From Campylorhamphus procurvoides (lineage: Eukaryota > Chordata > Aves > Passeriformes > Dendrocolaptidae), in assembly GCA_013396655.1 (NCBI GenBank), contig WBMV01007712.1:1744041-1808040 (forward strand): a stretch of 64,000 bases of DNA. The letters run 5' to 3'. This document shows positions 36,601-49,957 of this stretch, one piece after another (the first letter of the stretch is position 1; every line of letters starts with the position of its first letter). The notes under the pieces are model-generated. The model ran no database searches. It was given only the letters and a program-made list of their open reading frames with translations, and was not told the DNA's origin. Made by a program: the position numbers and the translations under genes.

Positions 36601-38672
36601 CTATGGCAGCAAGTGATGAGTCCTGTTAGTGTACGCGCTGCTCTACTGCCGACTTTGGGATCTTTAGACAGTCTCTCTCTCTTGGGAGCCAGAGACACAG
36701 ACATAATTTCCTGCAGAAGCCTTGTCTCTCACTGTTTTGAGACATAGAGGACAAATTAAAAAGCCCTCACATATCAATCCTGTATCTAAAAGCATTTTTT
36801 TCACATGAGGGTGACATCCTGTTTCCAGCATGTAAGGGTGTTATGGGTCACATTCAGATGGAATCATGCTGACCTTGATGGAATTAACTGAGGGCATGTC
36901 AGTCCAAAACAAAGACAGATGAGATACACAAAGTAATCAGGTTTTCCTCTCTACTGTTAATGCGTGATTTTTAGAGTAATTGCACCAAAATATTTTCAAA
37001 CACTGGTTTTAAAAAAGTATCATTTGCAAATAGCAATTAGTTTACAAAAACACTTTGGTACATACTGACCTCTTGCTGTTATTCAGCATTTGTGAAACAT
37101 CTCATGTTTCTGAGTATTCAAAACTAATGGCAATAATTGATATACAACAGAAGCGCTGAAATCCTGCATCTGAACTATGTAGGTGCTCCATGCATGAATC
37201 ACAGACAATTTATTGTATTATCCTCACAAAAGCCGATGATTTAGAGTAATTTTCATAAGGCTTAGATTGTTAGAGTGGAAATATTGAGCATATTTTAAAT
37301 CACTGGAGAAAAAAAACCCAACCCAACTTCAATAAACTTCAAAAGCCAAGAGAGGTTCCAGCCCAGAAAGTGTTTCTTTTCCTCTCAAATTGTCATCATC
37401 TACACTACGATGCCCTTGAAAGGTCCTGTTATTGAAAGGGTTGATTAGTGTAGAAGGCTCTGCCTGACAGAGTCTCTCACAGGCAGGATGTGCAGTGGGG
37501 AGGTCTCCCAGGTGTCCAGCTCCCACCTGGACAAGTCTGCAGAAATGGGAGGGATTTCAGGATTTCCCAGCTCCCTCTTCTCACATAAAGAGAAGCCAAC
37601 CAGGTGAGTGTGCTTTTCAGGTGTTACAGACATCAAGGCAATCATAAAACTGAACTGCTGCACCCACTGAGCTGTACCCATGAAGTGCTGTGTGGCCTTG
37701 CTGTGAAAAGTGCTGAGCATCTGCAGGTCTCATTCATGCTGCAGAATTAAACTTATTCAGGGGAGAAAAACCAATTTCCAAACTTTAGATACAGTCCTTA
37801 ATCATCCATTTAAAAAGCATTTCTGTAGCCATCAACTTGACAGTATTTAAATGAAAAGACTGAAAATCTCTTGTTTTCCAACAGGAAATGTGTTCAGGGA
37901 TTGGCATTTCACATGTATAGAAAAATTTGCAATAATCACGTCCTGATGACAAGTCTAGGAGAGGATTTACATCTAATAGGAATGATCTAATTTATCTTTC
38001 ATACAGTAATACCCAGTGGCTATTGTGAACATTTTAGTATGAAGGAAATTAAAGACAACACAAGAAAATTAATGTTTTAAGGGAATGCCATATGCTTCAT
38101 TTAACTCTTCTGTTGACTGTCCACATAATGTAATAAGTTAATTTGCTTCTTTTCATATGCCTAAGTAATAGAAATAACACTTTTCATAAATCACCTACCA
38201 AAGCTTTAAGAATAAAAGCAAGCTAATCAGTATAAAGCTTTTGAATTACTTCTGTATAAATGTGTACTTCTGCAGTTTCCCTCTTGAAGAAAAAACCCTT
38301 ACGCTGAGTAACAACCTTCCTCCTCTTCTCCTTCCCAACTTTTTCTGCCTGGATATCAAACACGTCACTATGCAACAGTACTATCCAGTGGGACTCAGTG
38401 GAAATCTTGTCCCAAACTCAAGTGTCATACAGTCACTGCCTGGGTGTGGAGACAGTGGCACACTGCAAGCACAGCCAATGCTCTGAGGAGGAAGGTGCCT
38501 TCGTGACTGAGGACTTTTAGGGAAGCACTCAAAAGTTTTGCTGGTGAGCAGGGCCATTTCTCTTGTCTCACCTCCCTTTCTTCCAAGCACCCTTTAGAAT
38601 TCTGAGTCTTACAAAAGAAATTTGTTCCACCAAAAGATTTTTTGTGGTAGCAGTGTAGGAATAGGGCCTTAT

Positions 38673-38918
38673 TCACAGAATCACAGAATACATTGAGTTG
38701 GAAGCGACCTACAAGTCCAACTCCTGGGCCTGCACAGAACCCTCCCCAAGAGTCACACCCTGTGCTTGAGAGCATTGTCCAAACACTTCTTGAACTCTGC
38801 CAGGCTTGGTGCTGTGCCCACTGCCCTGGGGAGCCTGTTCAGTGCCCAACCACCCTCTGAGGGAAGAACCTTTCCCTAATATCCCACCTAAACCTTCCCT
38901 GACACAACTTCAGGCCAT
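38673..38918 (-). mobile_element. CR1 LINE, 3' UTR fragment
   Basis: In reverse orientation, the segment opens with TCACAGAATCACAGAAT (two octamer tail repeats) and GAGTTGGAAGCGACCT, followed by GTGCTTGAGAGCATTGTCCAA, CTTCTTGAACTCTGCCAGGC, GGGGAGCCTGTTCAGTGCCC and CCTGACACAACTTCAGGCCAT. These blocks are the standard CR1 3' region in order, about 246 bp. It ends abruptly after CAGGCCAT, a usual 5' truncation. The low divergence from the remembered consensus suggests a fairly recent copy. Confidence 0.94.
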
Positions 38919-41900
38919 CTAAACAGCCGAAGATGTAGATAGCCACCGAACGAGACTTTAATGAGAATGTGCTCATTCTGCTTCCTTGGAGATTTCTGAA
39001 ATGCCTCTAGACTTCTGGTAAATTTTCAAATCTGTGTCCCCATTGCTTCCTGTGTATCCAAACAGCTTTACTTTTTCTGAGAGGGAGGAGGGTGAGGAAG
39101 CCCAGCATATAAATTCCTTTCCTTTGATACTTGCATTCATAACGCATAAGGTAAAAAAAAACCCTTCCTCTGTACATATTTGAAAGACACAATCACTTCT
39201 GTGGATAGCTGAATTCCCCCTTATATTAGTTTGCATTCACACATCAGATGCCCGGGGCCAGAAGGACATGCTGAATATGAGAGTATCTGTCTAGCCACAA
39301 AGTAAATATGGTGAACAGGAGGATTAAGACAAGGCAAACGAGTCTGCTGTTTCAGACTGCAAAACTTTTCAGGCTCTCCTGCAATGCCAAAAGAGTTAAG
39401 AAGTTCACAGGTATTATCAGATTGATTTCCATACTGGGGGAAACTGAGTCATCGAATAAGTCCCATTCCCTGAGTCATTCTGGCAAGACCATGGCTGAAG
39501 GTAAGATTTCCTTCCAGTCCTTTAGCCTGACTACATCCATCTCCCTAACGTGACATCCAAAACACCCCAAGTGTGTATGTGCATTATACATACACGCACG
39601 TTTATAAAAAAATAAGCTAATTTAAAAAGCATGTATTTAGTTCAGATCCAGTTAATTAATCTTATGGCATTGAAAACCAGAGAGGCCCTTTCCATAAGAG
39701 TCACACAGTCAGCTCCAGCAACACCTCAGGCACAAGTGATTTTTGCTGCTTTGCAGATTGCACTGCCTGTGCTAATATGCATCAGCTGATAGATCTCAAG
39801 CCATATTGAATTGGTTTATCTTTTGAATTTTGATGAAAAAGCCCTGTAGATTATTTGTCTCCTAAAATGCTCCTGATTAGAGCTGCTTCTTTCAAATCCA
39901 ATACTAAGTTATTAATCATGGCAGAGTTTTCTGCTTTCCACAAATCAATACTTATTAATTTAGCCATGATTAGTGTTACATGGGGAAAATCATTTTAAAA
40001 TAGGCAGCATTCAACTCTTAACAGATATAGTACATGGTAAAAGTAGCTTGGAATTGGAATAATGTGGAGATGTACTATTCCTCTGGAAGATCTGAAGATT
40101 TCCTCCTCATCTAATTTTTAATTTATAGCACTGATATGCTCTAACTGCTTTATCTGAAAATGATTATGCACACCAAAGATATGAGACAGATATTAATATC
40201 TATCAAGAGGAAATTCTTGATAGAATTCTTGCAGATCCCAGAAGTATTTACTAACTTATAATCTATATGGGAGCACTAATTAGTTTCACAAGGTTTATTT
40301 GCATCCCCCTCAAAGCTTTGGGAAAGTTTGCAAAACAAGCTGTTTTCCAGTGGATAGCACTGCAATTCCAGTGACACCAGAGTACAATACTAGGCTGGAT
40401 TTCACCATTTCTACCACCGATTTATGTTTTTCTTTTCATCACCATGTATTAGCTCCCAGAGAGACAGCCAGAGGTGGAGCTCACCTATACTGCTGTACAA
40501 AGGTCAGCCCAAGGTCAGAGAAAAACCTCAATCTAGCTGAGGCTGAAGGCAGGAATGAGTTTTGGAATGAATTCTGGGTTCAGTGTCTTTATGAACAATG
40601 TCAGAGAAAGGGATGCAGTGCAACATCAATCTCAGATATTCAGTAGGAGAGGAATAATACTATCAAGATGATAGAACAGCCTGTTTCTCCATTGCTAAAT
40701 GTGAAGACTGGCATCAAAGCCCTTTCTGTGCCCTCTTTGTCCCTGGACCAGCCCATGGAGCTGCTGTCTGTCCACACGCTGCTTGAGGCTCACAAAAATT
40801 CTCCCTGCTCAGTTGTCCTGTTCTACCCACGCCAAAAACAGCAAGGAAAAGGAACAGTAAAGAGTTCACACCATTCTCTGGAGCTGGCAAATTTCACCTG
40901 TCAATTAGTGCTTTAATTTTGTGCACTTAGAAGCTTGCTCATGCCTACAAACATCTTTTCCGAGACACAACTGCTGACATTTCCCACCTTCTCGCCTATT
41001 TTTCTCCTGTTGCTCATGTTATGACTAAAAGCAGTGGGATTATATTTTTCTCAGTGGGAAATATGTCACCTGCTGTTGAAAGGAAAGCAATTATTGTGGT
41101 TTCACTAAATCTTGGGCCTATTTGTGTAGAGATTTGGAGCTGAAAAATATAAACCTCCTGCTCAGTGTCAGTGTAAGTGGTTAGGCACTTTGGAATCCCA
41201 GCTGGGATCCCCCTGGGTGGCACCTTCAGAGCCTGTTTAGCACAGGGGAAGATGCTGCACCTGAATGCCTTTCCTGTAACTCTGTCTAATCACTGGAAAG
41301 TAACAGGGAACAATGTGCTCCCAGCTCCTGCTCAGGACATCTCAAAACAGCATGTTCTCCCTCTCTCCCCTTACTCCAGGACTCAGTTAATACTTTGCAG
41401 CTTTACAGAAACAAGATTCATGTCTGTCCCGCATTTGTGCAGTTGTTTTTCCTCCTTTTGTGTGTTTCTATGTGACCGTAAACTTGTCTGACAAAGGGAT
41501 AGGTATTTTATTTGCACACTGTCAGGTGCTATTTCTCTGTGCAATCTCCTGTTATCAAACAGAAAAAGTCTCAAAATCAAAATGGGAAATAAAACATTTG
41601 CAGCTGGCCAAAAGCAATGAAAGAATCAAACCTACAAATTGTGTGTATCTACATGTGTATATATACAAACACATGGAAGGATCTGTAGGTGCATGCTAAG
41701 AGACAGTAGTTTGTAGCAAAGTTTGTTTCTCATTAGTCTATTGTTATTTAGATATTATTGTTTCCCACAGAAGTGAAGAAAACATATAAACACTTGAGAG
41801 GAAAAGAGCAGAAGTATAACTGAATTTAAGGAAAAAAATAATCATGAAGAATTATTTTTCCTAACATAAGTTAAACAGTTACTTAATATTTGAGATAGGG

Positions 41901-43055
41901 ATCATCTACACTTTCAGGAAGCACTGTCTATGTAACTGTGGTGTCCTAGATGAAAATATACCTTTAGACATGTTCTCATTTCTAACAAGGCATGCAAGTG
42001 CATGTGGGAAAGCCATTTCTTCATAGGAAGTATTAAATGTGACCACACTATTACAGAACGGTCTATTTATAGGCATTTTCTAAGTATCTGTCTTATGTTT
42101 AACCAAGTTGGATGGACCACAAAGGTCTAGTATGTGTTTACTCAGGTAATAATTATACTTTTGTCATCTTCTATATCCTAACAAAAAACACAGAACTTTT
42201 CAATGAGTACACATTAGGGAGATTGTGTGCCCCTATGCAAGTTCACATTGAGTAGAGAGATTGAGATTGTGTTTTCACATAATAAGTGAAACATCTTCCC
42301 CAGTTCAGATAGAGCATGCAGGCTGCTCCTTCAACTAGTCACCTATCAGCTCTGCTGTTGAAATGCTATTAGAGGTGGAGGTAAAAACCATGTTTACTCG
42401 CTGAGAGTATTTGGTAGGATTCAGAAGGGGCCTGAATCCTCCAGTTCTGAAGGCTGAAGGTGACATGTATTACCCATTAAACAGTGTACAGCATCCATAG
42501 TGTACTGCAACTTAGCATTTAAATGTATATATAACACTGAAATATGCAAGGAAAACTGTATGAAAAATACTAGATTTGTAGTCTTTGTTAAAAAATAAAA
42601 TAAATCCCAAATGCTCTTTGCAGTGATTTGTGTTATGGACAGCCTTTCCCCTGTTTTGTTTTACCATGAGTGTACATCATGTTGCATTTACATTCAACAT
42701 GTACTTTCCCAAATACACCAGTTCTTGCTGGACAAGATTTTATCTGAGGCGAAGAAGGAATATTGCATAATAGACTGTATGTTTTCCTTCATGTGATCTG
42801 CTAGAAACAAGGGCTTTTAGTACTAAATTCAAACACTGGCATATGCATAGGTAACTGTTCAAAATTGCAGCCTATGAACTAAATTGGCATTTAACAGCTT
42901 GACCTATAAAATCTTTACTAAGCTGTGATACAGCATATGGTCTTTGCTGAGATACACCAGAAGATTCAGTGCTAATATAAACACCAAGCTACGTTCTTCC
43001 TTTCCAAATCATTTTGGATATGAGCTGCCAAAATCTATAGCATATGGATGTATTT

Positions 43056-43115
43056 TCATTTCATTTCATTTCATTTCATTTCATTTCATTTCATTTCATT
43101 TCATTTCATTTCATT
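43056..43115. repeat. Pentanucleotide microsatellite (ATTTC)12
   Basis: Twelve perfect, uninterrupted TCATT units (60 bp). The repeat makes an apparent open frame of repeated FISFH residues at 42944-43168, which is an artefact. Perfect pentamer arrays of this length are usually polymorphic between individuals. Confidence 0.98.
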
Positions 43116-45099
43116 ATCTTCTATTTCTCTCCTGTTTCTCTTTTCTTGAAACATGCTGTAAAAACTGAGTTTTAATTCCAGAGTCATTATTACACCCACT
43201 TTGATCAGAGAATCACAGCCATTTTACTATGGCCCATGAAAGTTCATGAGGTTCACTGTGGCTCTTGAAATAGCATTTTGTATTCTCAGCTTTCTAACTC
43301 TGTATGGCCTTCTAATGTTGAGTCACAATGAGTATCACAGTCATATCTACAATTGATTTGTACTGGACACTACAGAAGAGAAATACTGTATTTTCCTTAT
43401 TTTATCAGCTGTGCATAAAAATGGTAGCACACCACTAATCCTTTCTCTAAGGGCAGATGGCCGTTTGATGTATGTACTCATCTACAAACAAAATTCAGAA
43501 ATTCATTTGGCTTTATCTTCATTCATTATGTATTATTGGCCTCTCTTCATTTGACATCAAAAGTGCAAGTAAGAGGACTGCCATTCTTTATGCTAATTAT
43601 TCAGTTGATTACCCATGAATAATAACACTTAGCATTTATATAGTTCTTTACATCTCTAAATTAGTTTATAAATCTTAGTTCATCAAAAAATCTGAGACTT
43701 TTTACCAGAACTTTCCTTGTAGTAAATACGTGTAACCAAAAGGAAAAAAAGCCAGTGTCACAGTGTTATTTGATAAATATTAAGTGATTTAAGGTACCAA
43801 AGTAAGTCAGTGCATGAGCTTTGATGAGGTTTTGCATTTCAGTCTCGAAAAGAAAATTCTTCTCTTCTGCATACATGGAAACAGGCAGGCTGAAAAGGGA
43901 GTGAGAAATGAAAAAATAGGGAAACATTTTGCCACTGAAGAGGAATTTATTGAAGGATTTTATACCACACCTACTGTTACCTGACTGCCCAATACAGGTC
44001 AAATATCAGAACAAACGTCACCTGCATGGTGGTTCTATCCAAGGCTAACTTCTCCCAGTTTCAGGGTGAAGACTGGTCATGGATGAATTTTGTCTCTGTG
44101 GCTCTCCACGCTCCACACTGCTTGATAAGAACCTACTGCTGGTGTTGGTCAGATTTTGGTTAACAGGTTCAGGGTAATAGTCTCCCCAATCAATACCCCA
44201 CTGCCCCCAACATACAGAACTTATTGCACCAGTATTTTTTGTACACACTGCTAAATTACCCAATATAATGGCCATAAGTAATGAGAACAGGGACTCAAAT
44301 GAGCACACTCACAAAGCTATAGATGTCAACAGAATGTCCTCGTAACAAGAAGAGAAACAATTTCAGCAGAACGCTGAAGTGACATATCAGTGGCCGTGCA
44401 ATCCAACACAATCCTGATAGATGCAGGTTTGCAGCTGGCAGTCTGGCTGTTTTAGACCTGATGCAGAGTGTCAAGAACTTTTCCTTTGCATTATTTCTGG
44501 CAAATGAAAAATTTTACATCATCTCAGTGTATTTTGTAGGAATTTTAAAGTATGGAGCTTATCCAAGGTTTTGCAAACAGAACTTTCTGTTTAAAGGAAC
44601 CTGTTCTCCTTTAGGCAAAACAAAAGAAACAGAGTTTGTGTATCTAAATGAAGGCAGTTTACATATAGGCTTGTATGAGAATAGATGTCACTGAAGAAAA
44701 CAGAACTGTCTTGAAAGGGGCCACTATGTCACAGAGCAGTACATGCAAACATGTTCATCCCATCCCTTTCCGTAGGGAACTAAACACACCTTCATGCCAA
44801 GAACAGAGGAACAGACAGAACATAAAGAGGCCAATGGCTTTTTCAGTGCTGGCCAAGCACGATCACTTAGGGCTGCCTGCTGTGTGTGTGCTGGGTCTAT
44901 GTGTTGTGACACATGTCAGGGCCAGCTGTGCTCCTGCCAGCCCACATTAAACACCAGTGACTCTGCAGCCATTCTCTGCCTCTGCACTGCATCAGAGAAC
45001 TATGAAAATTTGTCTTCCATGGGACAGCTCACTTGAGTGTTACTTATTGTTCAAGTACTTGCCAGGCTGAAAATTCAGGAGGTGTAAAAGAGAAATAAT

Positions 45100-45550
45100 T
45101 TCTCGATATTAGTTGTACAAGGGATGTGTTAACGATCATTAACCCAATAAACAATTGCAGGCTTCAAAATGTGCTGTTTAAGTGAGGCAATTAAAAGCAA
45201 TGGTCCAGCATCAATGACAGCTTGTAGGGTCTCAATGAAATAAATAAACCTATTAAAATAAGTGGGTGCTTAACCTAAAACCTTCCCATGATGCTGGGCA
45301 CCGTTTAGAACATTTTTGCTTGTTTACAAATGGCAATGTCATTGCAGTAAAATGTTTGTAATTTATTGTCCAGAAGTCAAGACAACTCCAGCAATGGAAG
45401 GCAAAATAAAGCCTCATGCCCGTAAGAGTAACCAGCCTGGGCTGCAGCTGCATTATTTTATACAGCCTTTCCACACAGTGAATCTGGTTAGAATTTGAAT
45501 TAAATGCAGGTGCCACGACACCATCACGCCACCATCTTCACATGGCGCCA
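45100..45550. other. Candidate conserved non-coding element
   Basis: Repeat-free block with GTTAACGATCATTAACCC, AACAATTGCAGG (SOX-like core), GCAATTAAAAGCAATGG and, further right, CTTGTTTACAAATGGC (forkhead-like core). CG dinucleotides survive at several points (CATGCCCGTAAGAG, GCCACGACACCATCACGCC). No splice-flanked open frame recognised. Confidence 0.3.
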
Positions 45551-47030
45551 AGCAGAGGTACAGTGTGTTATTACCAAAACTAAAAGCAAGCTGGTGCAGC
45601 GAATATAAAGGCACTTCCTTACCTAACCTTTCCTGTATATTTTTGATTTGCTTAGGAGCAGCTTGATAGGAAACCTGTAGGAAACTGCTACAACAAAAAA
45701 CCAGCCCCCCAACAACAACAATATGGCCTTGGGGGACAACTGGCAGATGATATATATTATTTACATATGTAACAGAGACCAAACGCTAAGGTTTGGGGGT
45801 TTTTCCAACAGCTTTCAGAAATCCTTACATTATAATAAGAAATCTCGTTATTTTACGATGCAGTTGAGTGTGTGCAAATCCATGAATTTGTGTACATCTG
45901 TAATTTTACAGAACCCTCCCAAAAGCACATGGGTTTTCCATAACTGATCCTGAAGATTTTAGTCTGGGAATAGCAACTTGGAACATTTTAAATTAATCTG
46001 ATTTTCTGTCTCCTCTATAGGTTGCAAAAGTCAGGGCTTACAAAGGCATCTCCAGTCAGATAATTAAACTTAGGAATTATGGAATGGTCACTTCCTTGAG
46101 ATTAAAACCTTATTTCTCTCATGAAAATGATTGTAGAAGTAGGAGGAAGTTAGGGGAACACAGGAATTGGAGATGACAGCAATTTTAGGGCCATTTTTAG
46201 TCCCTGCAGTTGGATTCTTGTCCCACATTGGCAAAAAACTGCAGGAACAGAAACACAACTATGTGCAATCATTTGTAAGATCAGTTTTACACACACAGTT
46301 TTTTAAAGGAATACTTGATTTCCTAAAACGTTCAGTCTTTCAGTCTGGGATATATCTCTCATCTTCTTTGTTTTAAGCAGATTTTATTGCCACAGTAGTT
46401 AGAAATGTAAGTTTTCTTGTGACATTTGAGACACATAAGCCAAAAGTCAAGTACTGTGAATGTCTCATTTCACCCTGTTGGTTGTTGGTGTTAGCTTGAA
46501 TATTAATGTGCAATAAGCCCTTATGTTTAAAATAAATGATAAATATTTAATTGACAAGATATCTAATTTCTGTTTGGCTTGATGGAAAATTTTGTCATTT
46601 ACTCCACTAAAACTAAAATTTTTGAAACAGCAGGACCACTCACAATAGCCTTGCAATTCATCTGGACCATAAACATTTCAAAATATCTACTTTACCAAGA
46701 ATGTTTTCAATAAAAGTGGTTCCCTTTTCAAATAACTATGCATTTGATCCTTCTTATAGTTAAAGCAAATGTATTAGATCCGTGACAACACAGGAAAGGC
46801 TACAAATGAACTAACAGCCTATTTTAGCCATCTTGACATGATTAGTCTGTATCATAAATTGTGCAACGCATCAATTGTATTATGATTTGCTGCAGAGCCT
46901 TGTATGTTACAAAAAATGATAGATATTTAGGCTCCTGTGCATTTTTGTGTTTCATTTTAAAACTGGTCCCCTGGGTTTTTCCTTAATAAGAAACAAATAC
47001 GTTGCTCTAGTTGCAAGTCATAAATAAGGC

Positions 47031-47054
47031 TGGGCTTGGGCTTGGGCTTGGGCT
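47031..47054. repeat. Hexanucleotide repeat (TGGGCT)4
   Basis: Four perfect copies of TGGGCT. On the minus strand this reads AGCCCA. It is a short G-rich tract embedded in otherwise non-repetitive sequence. Confidence 0.95.
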
Positions 47055-49934
47055 AGCAGAGGGATCCTGGGCTCCAGAGGCAAGGAAGAAATGCCAATGA
47101 CATTTGACATCCTGCAATTTTTGTGCATGACTTCATGGGGATGGGCGGGCGGGTTGGTGTGATTGCAAACAGTTGAACAAATTTCACTGGGAGCCCTGGG
47201 AGCTTCAGAGCAGATAATAAAGTGCAGGCATTCAGAAAGAAACACTGAAGGCAGATCAGCGAGGTCTCAGGAGGGCCTTTAAATTTCTCAAGAGAAGACC
47301 GTTACAAGTGAGCACACCCTTCACAGCTGACCTCTTCTGAAAGGCTTTTAATCTTGGGCTGTCCCCAGACTTCCAAGCAGAATAACCTGACAGTCTTCCA
47401 CCTTCCTACATTCCCTAAGTATTATGTGCCAGATGATCTCTTCCCATTTCTTTAAACTAAAACGCATGAAAGATAGGGATGAAGAGATGACAGAGGTGGA
47501 GAAGACAGGGTCCTGACTACAGGTCTTTCAAAAGAACAGGCAAATTTCACTGCAGGATTTTGAGAAACTCCTGACTCCCTTAAAGAGCCATTCAGCTTCT
47601 CTCAGGGTTTATGATATTTAAAAGGCAGCACTGCATCCAGCTGAATCTTCCCTTCAATCTAAGCATTTAAGAATTTCTGTTCATTATAAGTCACCAATAT
47701 ATAGTGCACTGCTGTGTCCTTCCACCAGGACAAGAACAGGGTGAACAGCAATATAGCAGGAATATCTGCCTGAGCTGCTGCCACTGGGGGAGCTGGGGCT
47801 GGCAAAGAGGAGGTGGCTCATTCCTATAAGCTCCCATTGCTATAAGCTCTGCCACTGGCAGTGCTGTGGGGTAGGTTTAGGCTTTAGGCAGGTTGTGCCA
47901 GCACTCCTGGGCTCCTGTTCCATGCAGCTCTTTCACTGAAAGCTCAAGATTTCAGGAAGCTCAAACAGGATTCAGGTTTCGGGAAAGAAATGTGACCTTT
48001 CATAAAATAAGGGGGGAAATCACAGAGACCACTATTTGCCTGAAGATTACCTCAATCCCCCGCTGTCAGTTCCAGAAGCAAAGTCCATTATTACACCTCT
48101 GCTGCTGCCTTGAACAGGTTTCTACAGTGTAAATGAAAAGATTCTTATTATCTGCCCACAATGGTGATTGAAAAGTTTGCGCTTTGTAGGAACAGCTCAG
48201 TGCTCCCAATTGCCTCATCATTGATTTTCTCCAGGCCATGCCTCTCCTGTCACAGCACAGACAGAAAGCCTCTTTCCATAGCGCTGCTCAAGCTGCAATG
48301 ACTTTTACTGCTGCTGCAGCCACTTTATCCCAGTGGAAATTTGCAGAGCTGGAGCCAACGGAAAATCCTGTTACCTTCTCCTTGCCAGCTCTGCCATTTC
48401 CTTCCTGCAATGCACGCCGCTGTGTTCGCACCAAGGGCTTAGTTTTTCATCAGGAAGGTAAAAAGCCATTGCAGAGGACAGAGCAGGGAGGGGATGAGGC
48501 AGTAAGGGTCCCTCTGCTGATGGAGATTGGCCGTATCAGAGCTGCACACCTGCTCGGGGAGAGGCACCGAGTGTGCACCGTCCTGCACCTGACGAGATAG
48601 GTGGACAAGTGGCAGTGGAAAATTAGGAGACAGAGAACCTGAAGAGCTCACAGGACAAATGTGATTACATTTTTAAAAGCCGCTAAACCTCAAGAACATG
48701 AGACATATATATATATATTTATAAAGTAAAACATTTCACTCCATCCTGCTTAGGCTCAGAATTTCTTTCCCGCTGATATGCCAAAATTAGAAACGCATTT
48801 TCAGAGAAGGCCTAACTCCCAAATAGATGTGTGGCCTTCAGGAAGGCAGCTCTGTCCCTACAGCCTTCTCATTTTCATCTGAGCAGCCATCTGCTTGGCC
48901 AGTTACATGTCTGACTATTAAAAATCCAGTCTCAGGGAAAATGGTGCAGTTCAGAGTGCCCATACACTTTTCCTGCCTCACTCAGAGCAAAATATACACA
49001 CTAACACCAACCCATCTGCCTCCCACCACAGAGATACAGCCATCAGCTCCTCTGTCTCGCAGGCTCCAACCAAACTCTGCTTCCCTCCAAGTCGAAGGGC
49101 ACTGATAATAAGAGCATAACAAATTGATCATCTGCTGTGGCCAGGCCTTTGACTGTGCTCTATTTGCAGCCTGAATTTGTTGGTAACAGGAGATAAAGCA
49201 ATCTGAACTTTAAAGACTGGACTGAATTGTTGCTGCATCTGCAATAACTGAGTGGTCCCTGACTGGCAAACGTGAGCTATTGTTTTCCTTAGCTACACTC
49301 ACAAAATATCTAAAATCAATTATAAAGATGATAAACTCACATGAATTAGTTACACTTAATCAACATATGAAAGGTGTGTATTATACTGTGATCAGTAATT
49401 ACCAGTCACTTCAGATTCACTCTTGTGACTTACTTTTCTGTGACCTATCTGTGTGTGCTAAGCCAATTCATCACAGGGTAATAACAATGCCTCAGAAGTG
49501 GCTCAGTCTACTTACTTTCTGGGATTAAACATTATCTATTGGCCCTTTTGTGCCTAAGAAAATAAAATCAATTTCAAGAAATATTTTCAAGTAAAACATT
49601 TGTTTCATAAGGCCCCCTAAACAACATGCACTGGCATTTAAAGGAACTGAGAATACAGGCTTGGGTCTATGTCACAGTAACAGAGTGGCTTAAGCAAATA
49701 CTTTATTCACTGCGGGCTTTTGTGACTTCTTAGCATTGTTTTCCTTCCATTTTTTTAATTATTATATAAAAATGAGTACACATGTGAACTCAAGTAGCTA
49801 GGACTGGCTCCCCCATGTTTTTTCACACACTCTCTGCGTATTAACCCATTTGTCACCTCCCCATTACAAAACCTTGTACACCTCTCTCTTTTGGGGAGAG
49901 AATAACCCACATTTTGGAAGCTGCAACAACAGCA

Positions 49935-49957
49935 GAACTGAACTGAACTGAACTGAA
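49935..49957. repeat. Pentanucleotide repeat (GAACT)4.6
   Basis: Four and a half copies of GAACT. Too short to be called a full microsatellite, but perfect. Confidence 0.95.

Noticed and set aside
41192..41211. Palindrome ATCCCAGCTGGGAT with matching outer bases
   Set aside because: Seven-pair palindromes are expected a few times by chance in 64 kb.
42105..42135. Possible old CR1 tail (AAGTTGGATGGACCACAAAGG)
   Set aside because: The match is short and lacks the octamer terminal repeats, so I cannot distinguish it from chance.
42944..43168. Open frame with repeated FISFH residues
   Set aside because: It is simply the translation of the ATTTC microsatellite.
48238..48600. 120-codon plus-strand open frame with an alanine-rich start
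   Set aside because: No similarity recognised; it lies antisense to the NCKAP5 intron and has no CpG island or promoter nearby.
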